From Pyrocephalus nanus (Eukaryota > Chordata > Aves > Passeriformes > Tyrannidae): 64,000 nucleotides of DNA. Of this stretch, positions 1 through 14,433 are shown piece after piece. Below the pieces are notes generated by a model. The model saw only the letters and a program-made list of their open reading frames with translations, made no database searches and had not been told where the DNA came from. The number at the start of each line of letters is the position of its first letter. Positions within the stretch are counted from its first letter, which is position 1. A program made the translations under genes and the position numbers. The DNA is taken from positions 64,685,938 through 64,749,937 of the forward strand of contig CM076259.1 of the NCBI GenBank assembly GCA_038380795.1, written 5' to 3'.

Positions 1-594
1 TAGTTTAGTTCTGTTATTGATATCCTTCCCTGTGGTTGATCATCATCTACATTTTAGTTAGAATATCTTTTTCACAACCTTTTTCCATGCATATGAATAA
101 AACTTCCAGAAAGTTTTTGCACTTATTTCTTAAAAAACTTCAAATTTCTCCATGCCAGAGCTCAAAATATAAAATCACTAGCCTGCACCTTCATTTTATC
201 AGTATTTTTCCATTGAAGTAAAAAATATTAGTTATAAACATACTTAAGTGCATTTTCCTATTCACTCTATTAAAGTTCTACTGTCTCCAAGTGATTTTTT
301 TCAGAAAATTTTATTTTCTTTTACCTATCTTATTTCTTGTGTCCTCATAGAGTGTAATCCATATAAGTGACTTAACTTCGTTTGTACCTCCAACTTCCTT
401 GAACAGCACATAGTTTTCAACACCTGTGTTCCAGCTGGAAACTCTACTTTTCTTAGCCTGTAATAGTGACTTTCTTTTCCTAAAGAAGAAATTCTGGTTT
501 ATCCATTTTGGGGGCCTTTAAAGTACCAATAGCTCAGTCCTACCGTGTAGTTCACTGCATCACAGACTTAAAGTGTTGCAAAGGCTGAAAAAGC
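1..594. other. AT-rich unique DNA, no gene seen
   Basis: This stretch has only a 61-codon open frame at 36-221 with no recognisable domain. There are no tandem arrays and no recognisable transposon ends. I see nothing functional here. Confidence 0.6.
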
Positions 595-720
595 ACTTTT
601 GGAAATTATTTAGTCCAAATTCCCTGCTCAAAGCAGGGTAATTTAGAATAGGTCATCCAGGGCTGCATCAGGTCAGGTTTTGAATAAATCCACAGAGAGA
701 TATTTCACTACCTCTTGGGC
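595..720 (-). mobile_element. degraded CR1 LINE fragment
   Basis: The stretch resembles the reverse complement of the CR1 3' region: a 'tagtccaa...ccctgctcaaagcagggt' block, then 'ggtcatccagggctgcatc', then a piece corresponding to the 'gttttgaata...tccacaga' segment of avian CR1. The tail itself (the ATTCTATG-like repeat that should lie at the low-coordinate side) is not visible. Many substitutions suggest an old copy. The boundaries are approximate and the subfamily is not assignable by eye. Confidence 0.65.
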
Positions 721-3700
721 TTTGTGTGTGCTGGGTCTGCTGGCACAAATCTGTACCCAGGGAACAAGAAAACCATGCACTTATAACAAATTAATACAGT
801 AAGTTCAAATTTACACATAAGAAATATATGTGGTTGGTTGTTTTGTTTTGTTGTGATGTGAGGGTAGTCAAATATTCACAATGATTAGTAGTCAGTAGTG
901 TGTCTGTGTATTAGTGATTAGCCAAATTGAATTGTGTCTGAACACTTCAAGGTTGTAAGAACCCTGTGTAAAACCACATTTGGGGTGCCTCAGTTTGACT
1001 GGGACACACTCTTCAAAAATTAACTGTTCACCCATACATTTTATCGATGTTCCTAATGTATCCACGAACCATGAGATTAGTTGTACAAGGTTCTGCATTT
1101 TGCTGTGCGGATCCATCACTTGACTTAGGTGTTATAGAACAAATACTGTTTATGGAAGACTCAATATTAGCATTAATATTTTGGTAAAATTTATAAAAGG
1201 GGAGGGTTTGCTTGCTTCAATGTGAATGCTTTCCTCATTTTCACATTCTAATCAGTAATGCAAACTTAAAATACTTATGCACTTCAACACAATTTGAAAA
1301 AGAATTTGCTGGAAGATGCAGGGAATAATAATAATCTCCAGATAGTTCAAATAATCATGCTGTTTCTCAGTGAAGAATAGCAAGCTCAGAAGCATTAGAT
1401 ATTAAAAATTATTTTCTGGTTAACACAATAAGAAGTTATTACAAATACAAGCATAGATCTAGGTGTTTTTTTCAATCTAGCAGCAGATAATTTAAGAAAC
1501 TTGGATCAGGCATTGACTGCACACATTGATTTTAATGCTGAGAATTTTTCCTTGCTGAAAATGTTGAATGGTTCCTTTTGATTATTAGAATACTTCCAAA
1601 CTGCTTTCTAGTAGATCATCTGAAGTGAAACTTTGCCTATGGCAGTTTTTAAAATGTCAGCTGTTTCAAGTAGTCTGGCAGATCTCTAATTCTTTCCCTA
1701 ACATTACTTCATCTCTCAGTCCCTTCAAAATATTGAAACTAAGCTGGAACTATTTTGCCCAGCACAAGAGCATGTGTAATTGTCAGCTGTGATTCCAGAC
1801 ATCAAGAACAGGCAACTGGATGTGGCTGCTGTTGTTGTGTTTCAGGGGAAAAAGAAGAAAATAGGTGCCCAAGAATGGCTGAAAGTACAAAACTTTAGAA
1901 ATACGCAGCACCTTCAGAATTAACCTCATGTTAAATTGCAAGGAGCTATAAGAAAGCTATTGGGGAGCCTTAAAATACCCATTACAATGAGGAGAATGAT
2001 ATTTTATAGTTAACAAGACCTGCTGTTGGCATCATCTGCCACCACTGAATCACAATGGACTTCACATGAGGACCATTTGTTGTATTTAGGAATAAACATA
2101 TTTCTGTGCCAATGGGGATAAAGCTGTTTTATCATATATGTGTAATATTGAAGATGCAATTGCTTTAATTTTATAATTTTGTAATATGTATAATTGAACA
2201 ATTATTTTGAAATAAATTGTATTTACAGATGGCTAAAATTACTGACTGACACCTTCCCATGGAACTTAGGGCTCTGGGAGCAGAACAAATTTTCAGGCAA
2301 TCTTCTATGCACACTAGGAATGAATGTGATTCCTCAGAGACTTTGCTAAAGTAAGTACTTATATATATTACAAAACATAGTGGGATACAGATTGTGTGTT
2401 AAAAAGAACCCAATAAAAGTTATGAAAGTACAAAACCACATAGCTGCATGATGTGTTAGGTAACATATCAGTTTTATATAAAATATTCATATAAATATAG
2501 CACAGTAATGGAAATACAAGATGGACTAGTTACAATTCACAATTAAGCCAGACTGACTAGCTTTCCTCGTTTTAATAATCAGTTCAAGATAATTTCTGTG
2601 CTATTTATTAAAGGAAAAAAACTTGTGGCTGTTGGGTTTTCACCTACTGGAGTTTAGAGGCCAGCCTCTGCCTAACACAGGAAAAAAGCTAAAATAAAAA
2701 AAAATAACAAAATATGCAAGATGATATAACTCCAAGAAATAACCTCTTTTATTTGGAGCCAAAAGTTGTTTGTCCAAATTTTTCATAGATAAACCAAATC
2801 AAGCAGAAACCACTTACATGCCATCTTAAAGACCATACTCATGGATTTCTTCTTTCATCTACTCCAACAGATTTTAACCAGCTCATAAAAACAATCTATC
2901 CAGTAAATGCTCAGAAAGTGTGTCATGGTTAGTAGAAACAAAGCACTGCAAACAGGAGTGCCATATTTTCCTATATCTACTTGGTAAAATATTGGGAGAT
3001 AGAAAAAGCAATTTTTTTTCTTTTCTGTGAAATGATAATTCTTCCTCCAAAATTTGACATTTAGCCAGCATAAGCTAAATACAAAGATAGTGTTGTCTAC
3101 ACTTTTGTCCTGGTGCATTAGTACCTGACTTTATACTACTTAAATAACACTTGTAATGAACAAAACAACTGCTACCAAAGAGGTAAAAACAATGTATCAG
3201 GAAAAAAGTACATTCCAACTAACAGATTTAAGGATGAAGTTTGATATTCTGGCATTTAAGTGATATGATGCCTGCAGTAGCTAGGCATGTGGACCAGAGA
3301 GCAAGGGATCATTTACTATCCAATATTTATAAATTTATAAATTTACAATCCAGGATTTATAAACAGCTGTGCAGGACAGGAGAGACCTTTTCTACATAGG
3401 AGCATTTTCTTCAGTGGACTATACCAATTTTTATGTTAGCTAGTAAAAACTGAAATACACTACAACTCACAGTTTATGGTATTATATTAAGGACTAAGGG
3501 ATAAAAGTGCTACAGGGCATTATTCTCCTAAAAGAGGAAAAGCAAGAGCCAGAGCATACGGTATTGTTACTCTAAAAATATATCATCTGAGGTGTCAGAA
3601 ATAAGGCTTATATTTTCAAACACATATTTTTCAGAAAAAAAAGACCTAAATTCATCAGCTTGAAAACTTTTCATGTATTTGTTTTGCTATTAATAAATTA

Positions 3701-4103
3701 AATTTTCTTAAGTACATTTTGTTTAACAATTTCAAAATATAATATTTCAATTTTTCCATTCAAGATTTCTTTTAATTTTTAAAAATCTTTTAAGTGTTGT
3801 TTTTAACTAAGTGTCAGAACTGATTTCCAAAAAGATAATGAATGCAGAAAAATTCTCTTTTTCTTCTTTTACTTGACAAGGAATTTTGGAAAAATATTGA
3901 GATAGTAACACAAAACTATGTTTTCATTTATATAATTATGTTTAAGAAAAAAAATTACTGAAGTGAGCTCAATGTTCAGAAGACCACATTTGCTTTGACT
4001 TTTTGTCTCAATATTAAAATTGCTTTTAAGCCTTCTCCTATCTTCCTGTTCTTAAAGAGGGGTTATTAAAAAAGAAGGAAAGCAACTTTTTGCATGGGCA
4101 GAT
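721..4103. other. AT-rich unique DNA, no gene seen
   Basis: The largest open frames (75 codons at 892-1119 minus, 87 codons at 2855-3118 minus) show no domain and are of chance length. The block has scattered A or T runs and a direct repeat of a 'tataaattta' type unit near 3328-3345. The part around 3650-3800 is especially AT-rich. No splice-bounded coding signal or transposon terminus was recognised. Confidence 0.55.
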
Positions 4104-4257
4104 AGTCATAAGACAAGAGGGAATGATTTTAAACCGAAGGAGCAGAAATTCAGATTCAATGTTAGGAAGAAGTTGTTTTCTCAGAGGGTGGTTATACACT
4201 GGCACAGGTTGCCCAGAGAAGTTGTGGATGCCCCATCTCTGGAAGTGTTCTAGCCCA
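4104..4257 (+). mobile_element. CR1 LINE 3'-region fragment, lacking its 3' tail
   Basis: It reads colinearly with the CR1 segment that follows the ORF2 stop: 'ataagacaagaggga', 'ggaagaagttgttttctcagagggtgg', then 'cactggcacaggttgcccagagaagttgtggatgcccc' and 'ctggaagtgttc'. After about 4257 the similarity stops and the usual last 120 bp with the ATTCTATG repeat is missing. CR1 copies are normally truncated at the 5' end and keep the 3' end, so this one was cut later by a deletion or another rearrangement. Confidence 0.85.
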
Positions 4258-7200
4258 GCTTAGAAGTGTGACACCACAGTCCTCTGCTGTGTCTGGTGAG
4301 CTGCAGCATAAAAGCACTTTTGACACAATCAGGGCATTTGGGGCTATGGAGCACAGGGACTTTCAATAGCAGACCACATGGATGTTACATAGTAGGAGTA
4401 TCTTAGGGGTTTTTACCAATTACATCAGGGAAGAATCCATCATTCCATCTATCATCATGTGGAAATTGAGAGATTTGGGTCATAATGTTTTCCAAGAATG
4501 GACAAAAATCACACATCTAGTCTGAGGTACTGAAAAAGCAACCTGGTTTAAAATACAGCTGTTATGTACTTCTTACTGCCATGAAAACATCATGAACTTA
4601 CAGATACTTTTTTCAACTCTAAAATTTAAACTTTATACAGCTAGTGTACAGAGGTTACTTTAAGTTCCATTTTTAAGCCTTCAAGTTAATAAACATAATT
4701 TTTCAAAGAGGCAAATTAATTTAAAATCTTTTCACCAAACAAATTCAGAAGTAGATGGACAAAAGGCTATGTAAAACTCAGAAGAGAAAATAATCCCCTT
4801 TCTAAATTTCTAAAACCTTTGCAGACAACATTTGTGGCACAAAGTTTCATCTTTGTTGTGTTCTCCTGCCATGACTCCAAGTCACCACAATAACATCTAA
4901 TTCCTGGCAGTAATGAGCCAACAAACAGACCCTCCAGTAGTTAAATCAATGAGTTTGGAAGTGCCCTTTTTCTCAGATCTCTTGCAAATTTCAGAAAAAA
5001 AACCCTTTTCAGTTAAAAAACCTTTCATTGGCTTCCAAATGTTAGATGGTTTAATACCTGAGGAATGTTATAAGCTACATTTTAAGCCAAATGCAGTCTG
5101 TATTTTTGAAACAGCACACTCTTAGCCTCCTTGGATACAAGCGATGAAAACTTCAAGTTAATTTCAGGTTCCATAATACTTTCACTAAAAATACACCTGA
5201 GGAGAAAAATAACCTCCTCCAAGAATTGCTTAATTTTTAAGAAGCCCTAAGAGACCCAAAATGTGCCTTCTTAATACAGTAACATAAACTTCTTCACTGA
5301 AGTTAACACTGAAACCAGGTATCTTTATTCTGATTTTGCTTAACCTCAGTAAAGATCCTGATGAAGTAGGACTGGTGATTAATCACTTGCTGTTTAAGGA
5401 TCTTGTTCTATCAGTGTGGAGACAGTTTTATCTCACTGAGGGCTGCTAACAGAAAGACTCCTGACTCCCATTTCAATGGGATTAAAACTTTTCTGACTAT
5501 CTCCCCTTTGTCTTTTGGGCCTCCCAAAAGCCTTGTCTCAGCCTTGTGCTGATTGTTGCAGAGTGAGTGTAGGAGATATCCAGAAGATATGCAAATGCAC
5601 AGAAGGGGAAACAGCAAGGAATATTTTAGGAACATGTTTCTGAGAGGAGTTTTTTGAGGGGAATTATATTTTAATTGTTAAAGAGAAATCCTGTCCTCAC
5701 AGAAGTCAAGTTTCCCACCAGCTTCAAAGAGGCAAAGATTTAATTTGTCTTTAACAGCTTCTCCTAATCCTTCTTCTTTGGATCTCTTCAGCTCTGTGAT
5801 TCTGTGATATGTCTTGGGATAAATTATCAGATATCTTTCATTTGAATCCAGAACTTTTTTCCTCAAGAAAAACAGCTAGTTCATGGAGAAAAAAAATATA
5901 TACATGTTGAACACAGCCAAAGGCCAGCATATGCATTTCACCATCGCAGTGCAAGCATTCATTTTAAAACAATTACACTATTTTAACCTGAAAATATTAC
6001 CTTCAATATAATTTGATCTAATTTATTGTGTGTTAATTGATAATTTTCCCTTTCACAAAGAGAAGTTTGACAGCAGAATCTACTTCTCTTTGTTTCACTC
6101 TTGGACTCACTCTATTTGCTCATACAGTTTATCATTAAATTCCACTTTCTGTGTTTCAAATGTATGGGTAAAATAATTTTAGGGCTGTTGGTGCACAGAG
6201 AGCCCCAAAGAATTGCAGCCGCAGTTGTAATATTGTATGTAACACTAAGACACTTAAATAGTTGAAGTAGAAAGAATCCAACTATGTGTCATCTCTTTCC
6301 AAGGGCCAAGTTGTTGTGCTATTCTGGCAGTGATTAGCAGCAGATCTGAGGGTGAGTGCAGATAAACAGAACCTCCCTGTCCCCTCTCTGGTAACAGTTT
6401 ACTCAGTTTCCACTGACGAAGTACCTGTTCTCGTATTTAACAATGCAGTAAAGGTTTGCCTTCAATATCTGACTTGTAACAGCACTGCTGGTCCCAGCTG
6501 GATCTACTATCCCATCTACAATGGCATCAGCCACCACCTTCAGAAATGGCTTCCCTCACAGCCCTGAGCTGGATAATGCAAATACACTACAAAGAACTCA
6601 ACTGAATCCAGCTTTCAAGATTTATTGATTTTGTTTTTCTTCCATATTCCTTCAGTTACCACCTTTTCTAGAAGCGGGCAAAGGCAATATTAGAAATTGT
6701 TTACACACACCAAATTGTATCTGCAAGTGGTTAGCCAAGGTTTGAGGCCTCCCAAGGTCTTTTCACCAAGAAAAACTGAAAACTGAGTCAAGGGTCTTTG
6801 TTGCAGTTAGTTATTTGCAATAAAATTAAAGTGAAGCCCCATTTACTCCCACACTGCAGGAATCAAGAATAGATTTTTACTCACAGCTTCAAAAATATCC
6901 TTCACCTGATATTTGTACTCTGAAATCCCCTTACTAAGCTTTTCTATGTTTTTCTCATTCATATGCGGTTATTCTTTGCTCCCTGTTTCTCACTTTCTTT
7001 ATCCCTTAGCCTCTGCCTCAGAAAGGAAGCCAGAAAATACTTCTCCGTTTTTAAGTACATTACACATGTATTGCTGGTACTTAAAGCAGTTTCACAGTGG
7101 TTTTACAGCTGACCAAAGAACAGCTGTCTCTAACAGCAGCTGCTCCTGATGCCCATTTACCACCTCCATGTAGTCTATAGTTCTGAACTCCATTAAGAAA

Positions 7201-9532
7201 AAAGCTTGACTCCTACTGAGAAGACAGGAAATAAACTGTGAGAGAAAGGGATGAAATGAAAAAAACTAGAAGAATATATGGTATAGAAGCATGTGTTTAC
7301 AAAACTCTTAAATTATTATTAGCCCCTGAAGACATGCAGAATTTCAACTGACAACACTTAAAGAGAAAGGCTAAAGTGTTGACTAGGTAAGGGATAGCCT
7401 ACCCTAACACCAGAAAACGCACTTCTGGCCGATCAGGACAAAGGCAGGAAGAATTATCTGTTATTATCTGTAAAGTTTTACTGTGAGGGTAAACATGTTG
7501 CAGAAAGGGCACATTTAGGCTGGAAGATAATGTTGACCTAGGAAGGCAAGTGATAAATTCTGCTTGCAAAATAAAAGGCTTTTACTCATCATGGCAGGGT
7601 TTGAAACAGCCATTCATAATTAGTAGCCTTGGAACAAAAGGTGAATTGATATTACATTGGAGCTTGATACTTTAATGAAAGTCATAACATGATGTGGTGG
7701 AGTATTTTGCAGCAACTGGAACATGGACTTCATGACTCAGAAGATCTTTGCCAACAGTGTAGTCTGGTATGAATCTCAGATCATGCATTTTTAGCTATTC
7801 TCATCATATTTTTCCTTTTGATTAACTTTGGATAAAGATAACTTTCTGTCACATTGCAGTGCCATTTAAACAATCTCAAGAGTTTTTCTTCCCATACCAA
7901 GTTTATATTCACCCGGGACCTGAGTAATACATTGTATTCCTGAGCAAATCAGCTCTCTGGGGCAGATTCTTTTTTTTTTGTTGTGTTGGAAAATTTCATT
8001 CTTCCAGAATGTTTCCACAGATATGTCCTCAGCTCTGTGAGGGGAAAAAAATTACCAAATCTTTCACCTTCAGTTTTTTCTCATTGGCTTTCATGACTAT
8101 TTAGGTTTTCTTCCAAGTACCCAAAAATACTCATCTCCTATTTCAAACCTTTAGATAACTCTATAATAAGACATATTTGAGTTTATTCTTAGAGAAACTC
8201 CTTTTTTCTCCTAAGGTGTGAAATAAGATATAATGTGCTTCTGTTAAAATGTTTCTTTATGGCTATACATCACAAATCTCAAAGGTCCAAAGTTTAGGAC
8301 TATTTTATGTTCAATTAGTCCAACTTTGAAAATCTATACAAAAAATCTTTACTTTCTGAGAGCCACATACAAGCACTGCCCAGATGCACTTTATATTTCC
8401 ATTGTTTGCTCCTTCCAACTTTTGTGGGTAAAACCAGTCAAAGGTATTTGTAGTAGGTTGGCCTCTGATATATAATTGGTACAAACCAGACAGCTCAAGC
8501 CCTGGAAAGTATTGAAATAAAGGTTTCCACAAAAGACAGAGAGGAGACATAATAGCCAGTCAAATGCCAGGATCCCCAAGCTTTCACAAGTCTGCAGTTC
8601 TCTGTATTTATTATTTCATCCCAAAACTTTGAATAAGCCATTTTGATGAAATACAGTATAGAATCAGTTCATTGGAGCTTCTGCTGCTGCTCCAGCTACT
8701 TGATTTCTCATAGTTCATATATCTGATTCAAATATGATCCAAATTGACCAAAATCTTTTCAGACTTATGAATTTCATAGGGCGTCTTTTGGGTTTTGTCA
8801 GTCAGGTTGCAGCTCTCCCATCAGTTTGTCTTTTGTGTCAGCAAGTATATCTCACAGATGGGCTTCTCAAATTGCTTGTGTCTTTCATTGATGTTGTGTC
8901 AAGAAAAGTTTTACTTTCATATCAGTTCTTGGGTTAACATTCTTTTTTAAGAAACACTTAGATATGAAGCAATTTTTTTTCACCCAATCCAGATTTTCAT
9001 GCACATATATGTAAATGCAAACAAAATTCTGATTTCATGTAAATAATTCAGCTATAATTTATTATTTATATTTTTCTAACAATATATTTCAACTGATTTT
9101 ACTGTATCTTCTTTTCTTTTCCCTTTTGTTTTCCTTTCACCTTGTTTGTATATGACACAAGCAGATACCGCTGCTTTTATTCACTTGAGGTATTAATAAC
9201 TGTTTCACTGGAAAAAACGTGAGAGAAAGGGATACTCTTCCCATCATCTAAACAAATGAAACATTGTAATAGTCTATCTATCTAAGACAATGTAGTTTCT
9301 ACAGGAAACTGCTCTGAAAGTACATGAAACAGTATTTGTCCTATAGCAAATTAAACCAAGATACCTTAAAGCTTCTTTGGTGACTTTACAGGTAGCTTCT
9401 CTGGACATCTAAACAATAAAGGAATTATGTATATTTTTCTAATCAGGATCTCAGTAACTTTTAATTTATAAAACTGAATACGTCTATGTTTTTATAGATC
9501 TCTTTGAGCTTTCAGGCTTTTTTATTTATTTA

Positions 9533-9550
9533 ATTACATTACATTACATT
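9533..9550. repeat. short pentamer microsatellite (TTACA)n
   Basis: Three to four tandem copies of an ATTAC/TTACA unit lie between a T-rich tract and an ATATATA stretch. It is a simple sequence repeat with no implied function. Confidence 0.8.
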
Positions 9551-11509
9551 ATATATAAAACCAGCTAGATTTAAGCCATAAAATTTTAGGTGTTATTTGG
9601 GATGCACACAAGTTTTATATATTCTAAACAAGCTTGCAATGTCCATTGGCATGAGTCTCTCAACCAGAAATAGTATATCAAAGTATTTTAAGCTCCAAAA
9701 GTATTAAAAATCCTGCTAAATCGACTTTATCTTGGATTATGTTGATTCAATAGAATATGCAAATAAAGCTGAAAAATTTCCTGTTTGATTTGCAAGCTTT
9801 GAGAAAAACCTTGGTTACTAGAATTCAGGGCTTAGTGATAAAGTACATAAAAATTGCTTTATTCGTGTACAAACATACAAGATGTTCCAACTGTAAAACT
9901 ATGTGCTGAGATCCAGAGAGGTGGGAGAGAAGAACACAATTAGAATTAGGTTAATATCTGGAGGATGTTGGTGCTAACCTAAGGGTCCAAGCTGAATATG
10001 AATTTATATGTATTAATATGCTAATAAGGAGAAAAAGAAATTTAATGGGCACATTACAACAGAAGAGATTAGAACTTTTGGAATTTAGGACTGATGAACA
10101 GAACCTGCTTATAAACTGGGGACCTTTTCCTTATGTTGAGAGTCTTTCAGAGCATGCTTGTAACCAACACAGCATGAAACACATTTGAAAATCCAGCTCG
10201 TACCAAACCTCTTTGAGTTAGCTCACAAATCTAATTGTACAGGCATGATGGAGCAGTCTTCCAAGTATGAGCCTAAATATTTTAATTGATGGAGATGCAA
10301 GTTAAAGAGCTCCGGAGAAATCTGGTGTTGGCTTAGGTGTAGTAATTGATTGCAGGAGGTCCTGCCTCGGGCATTTTCAAAGATCATAGTTTTGCTTCAC
10401 TGCAAACATACAAACTAAAGCGTTTGCTTTAAGTGCGATTCTTCAAATGTCACTTGGAAGGTAGTACTGCCTCTGATTTCCTGTGTTAGTGTCTCTGATC
10501 TCTTCACCAAAACCTTAATCAACCTAAGGCATTCATAATAATCATATAAGTAGTCTGCTGTGGTAGCTAAGGAGCTACAGTCACTGCCCAGGACCACTCT
10601 GTGAAAACAAGACAAAACACAAAAAGTACTGCAGGCTGTGCAACAATAAACTATATCTCCTTGTCACACAGTTGCACAAATGAAAACAATCCTTCTTCAG
10701 CATTTCTGAATACATGATTTCTAGGTGATTTTTTAGTTTATCTTTATAGAGAGAAGTATGACCTCCCTGACAAAAAAAGGAGTGCTCGTTAGGTATCGCA
10801 GCTTAGAAAAGAAAGCCACCAGCAGAATAGCAGTGCCTAGAGGTAAAACATGCGTGTCTCTGGACAGCATGTAGAGGAAGGAATTATAGTGCAAACAAGT
10901 GAGGAGATGCAAGGAAAAAGCTGCATGGGCAAAGGGGAAGAATGTCACAGGTAGAACCAGCTAATACAGAAGTATTAATACAGGACACAAAAAAAAGGCA
11001 GAAAAAATGAGTCAAGGGAAGAGAATAAAATTATAATTAGCAGCTTTTTTACCTTACAGTGAAACAATGAACAATACAGTATTGATTTATAACTGCATCT
11101 GAAAATTGCCTCTGTACTTGTCATCAAAGGCATTAGGTTTGGAAACAGTGAGTTTCTCCAAGAGAAAATGCACCTGTCAAAATGCAGTGTACCTAATGAA
11201 AATGTATGAAACTGTCAGCCTAGAGATGAGATAGTACCTCATAAATTCTTTCTGCAAGTTTAATGCAAATTGGCATGAGAAGCAGGATAATCTGGAAAGC
11301 TGTTAACACAAGGTAATCAAAAACATATAGAAAGTTTCCATTCAGCAGTCTAAGATTATTTTCTTCATTCCTGGTCTGTGTAATTACAGAGCCAAAATAA
11401 CTTCATGTTTTATTTCTCTTTAATGAAGTCCATTTCTTGCTATATCTGGCCAGTGGTTTTGTGCTGCACATGAAGAGGTACATAAATAAATCAGCTGAAT
11501 GCATAGGTC

Positions 11510-11541
11510 AAGTACCAATCTAAAAGCTAAGTACCAATCTG
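11510..11541. repeat. 13-bp direct repeat, 19-bp period
   Basis: The word 'aagtaccaatct' occurs twice, separated by 'aaaagct', giving two partial copies of a 19-bp unit. It looks like a small local duplication. Confidence 0.8.
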
Positions 11542-14418
11542 TGTTTCCAGTGCCAGAAACAAATTAGTTCTTTCCCTCTTTCACTTTCTTTCCACCTCCC
11601 ATCCTCAGTTTATTTCACTTTTAAAGTCTTAGAGCTGAGTCACCTGACATGTCCCACTTATCTGCAGAGATAAGAGCCTGCTGGTGAAGGATGGTGCTGC
11701 AGGGCTTATGCCAGGGTGTAAACAGTGGAAGAGGCCATTTGATCTGAAAGTTTGTTCATCTGGGCCATCAGTGTGCCTCACATTCTTACTTGGGTGGTCT
11801 CCAGATGAGCTTAATTCATTTTCTGCAAACAACCACTCAAAAAGATTGTGGAGTGAGATGCCTAATTGCTATATGACTTGTAAGATAAATATTTCTAAAA
11901 TAAAATTAAAGTTTCATAAATAAGTGGGGAAAAGTTTTATGCTGACTACTAGAATAAACAAAAAAATGCTTGTCCACAAAGGGGTAGATAAGGGTGCTTT
12001 TAAACAACTTGTGGGAAGTCTGTGTATTCTTGTTCTCTATATGGAATATGCATGGAATATGTCAAAAGGAGAGTGTGCCAAAAGGAATTATGTTGAGATT
12101 TTTTAAAACCACTAACAATTTTGGCTCCTATGTTTTCAGATGTCCTATGACAGCTGGATTTGAAGGTAGCAAAGAGTGAATTTGGAAGATACTTAATAAT
12201 TTACAAATAGTATTCAACATTCATTTCTGAAAAAGCAGAGGCTGGACATAGCCTGCAATGTCCATTCAAGTCCATGAAGAAAAAAAATAACTCCATGGAA
12301 GACAATGAGCATTTTGTCTTTAACTACAGCAGGACCAAGATATCACCTGTTGAAATGATTCTTTTGATACAACCCAGAAAAGAAAGAGAGAACACTCTGT
12401 GATGATTACCTGCATTTAAAACACATTATCTTCTCCAATTCACCTGTGCCTTCTTTCTTCCTAGCAAAGCTGTGACAATAATGGCCATATCAATTCCTAT
12501 TGAAAGTCAGCATTGTGTGACAGTATGTGTCACTGTGCAGAACCAATCGTTTGAACATATAAAGAAGTATTAAAGTCAATGTATCTCCACAGGCATCTGA
12601 TGTTAATCTTGTTTCACTTATTTTAATAACATGATGCTCTATGCACAAAGTATGTATATTACAGGTGATCTTCCAGGACTTATTTAAAAATGTATTAAAA
12701 GATTCATCTATTTCGACAAATAAACTTGGTAAAAGTGCTTCAATGTTTCCTTTTTGATGACATTTTAGATGTAGTAAGGCATTCAGCACACCATCGCAAA
12801 AGAGTGGAAGGCACCCTATAAGCCTTGCACTGTGGAGAACTGATTAATCTTCCTGACAATGTTATAATGCACTTTAGCCAAGTTGGAAAGGGGGTAGAAA
12901 ATGAGGTTGAAAGCAAAGCAACACACAGGTAATACAGAGCAAATCAGCTGCTCAGCTCAGTCTCCTCTGCACATCAGCAGAAGAGAGGGTTTTTGGGATG
13001 TGAAACTCCAGAACACTTCCAACTTGAGCGCAGAAAGCCCTTCTGTCTACCCAGAGAAAAGGGTCAGAAGTAAATTCCTCCCTGCAAGAGGACTAAGTTG
13101 TGCACTCTAGGAAAGGAAAGGAGTTGAAATCAGCCTGACAGGATGTTTGGAAAGGGAGTAAGCACAGCTCAGGCTCTGAGACTTGGGATTCTGCGTTTTC
13201 AGGGGCTCTCTACCCAAGGAAAAATGACATTTATTTGACCAAATGATTTGTGCACTAAAGACAACTGGCTGGAAATGGCTGCTGACATTTTATAAAGTGA
13301 AAGCTTCCCTAGACAGAGGAAAAAATGTGTTGGCCAAGATGATAGGCCAGGAAATACCCCTTTAATCTCCTACAAAGGCAAGCAAGTAGGACATCTGACC
13401 AAAGAAGCACAGAGCACATCTGCCATAGACACCATGTAAGATCTCAAAATTGTTTCCAACACAATGTAACAAGATTAATGTTGATGTTAAATGTCATAAG
13501 AATGCAGGAGAGGAGAAAAGATGAGTGGAGGTCTGCATGATACTCAGTATCACCATGAAACTTAGCAAGGTCAAGTAAGACAAGTAAGGGTCTGCGTGGT
13601 TGGAGTTAAATCACAATAAGAAGGCAAGAAGGTTACATGTTCCTTCTTAAATCTATTTATTTCTTTATTGTTAGTGATTCTTTAACACATATTTTTAAGC
13701 CTTGTGCAAAGCTTGTGTATAGCGTGAATTTATCACAAGTCTTCGAAGGTTACACAGATTCTCCAGAAGACTCACATGGAAAAGTGGGCACAGATGAACC
13801 ACTAAGATTTCTGTGTTGGTCCAGGGGGCTGCAGAGACTCAGAAGGGTAAAAAACACATAAAGTGTGTCCAGGAAATACTGACAGAAGTAGGAAAAAAAA
13901 AAGAGCCTGCTGATCCAGAGAGGACTGCAAACAAACAGAAAAACCTAACTGTGGAACAGGTGGTAAATTTTGTAATTTTATTCCCTAGGAAAATGTCTTA
14001 ATTTGAATGCTTCATGACCTCTTACAATTTTCATTGCATTAAAAAAAATTAATAATTGTTTATTTCATGGAAATGCCGTTAGGTATTTTTAAATGGTGTG
14101 TGAATTACTTCTGTAATTACCTCTGTAACTCACTGCACTTAATACTGCCTCAAGAAAGTTATGACAGCATTTAATCAACATAAACAGTCCATTAACACCC
14201 CATTTTGTTCTTAAATAAACTGGACCCAAGAGCTAAGTAATTACTACATTCCTTTCTTAAATAGGACAGTCACTCCCCAGAGACTTCAATCACATCTGTT
14301 CCTTTTGCTCCATCGATAAAATCATAGTAATTACGGTTTTTTGTCCAAGAATAGACAATGGGAATAAAGTTTTATCACTAAGCTGGCAAAGTAGTATGGA
14401 AAACAACGTGGATCCAAC

Positions 14419-14433
14419 ATGTTATGATAACAT
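14419..14433. repeat. 15-bp perfect palindrome
   Basis: The arms ATGTTAT and ATAACAT flank a single G, giving perfect dyad symmetry. No transposon or promoter context is visible around it. Confidence 0.75.

Noticed and set aside
5785..5807. 'ctctgtgattctgtgat' resembling a CR1 tail
   Set aside because: The preceding bases show none of the CR1 3'-end wording, so the short match is probably chance.
13813..14001. 62-codon Lys-rich frame that looks superficially protein-like
   Set aside because: Part of it comes from an A-run (near 13890) and no family resemblance or splice context was found.
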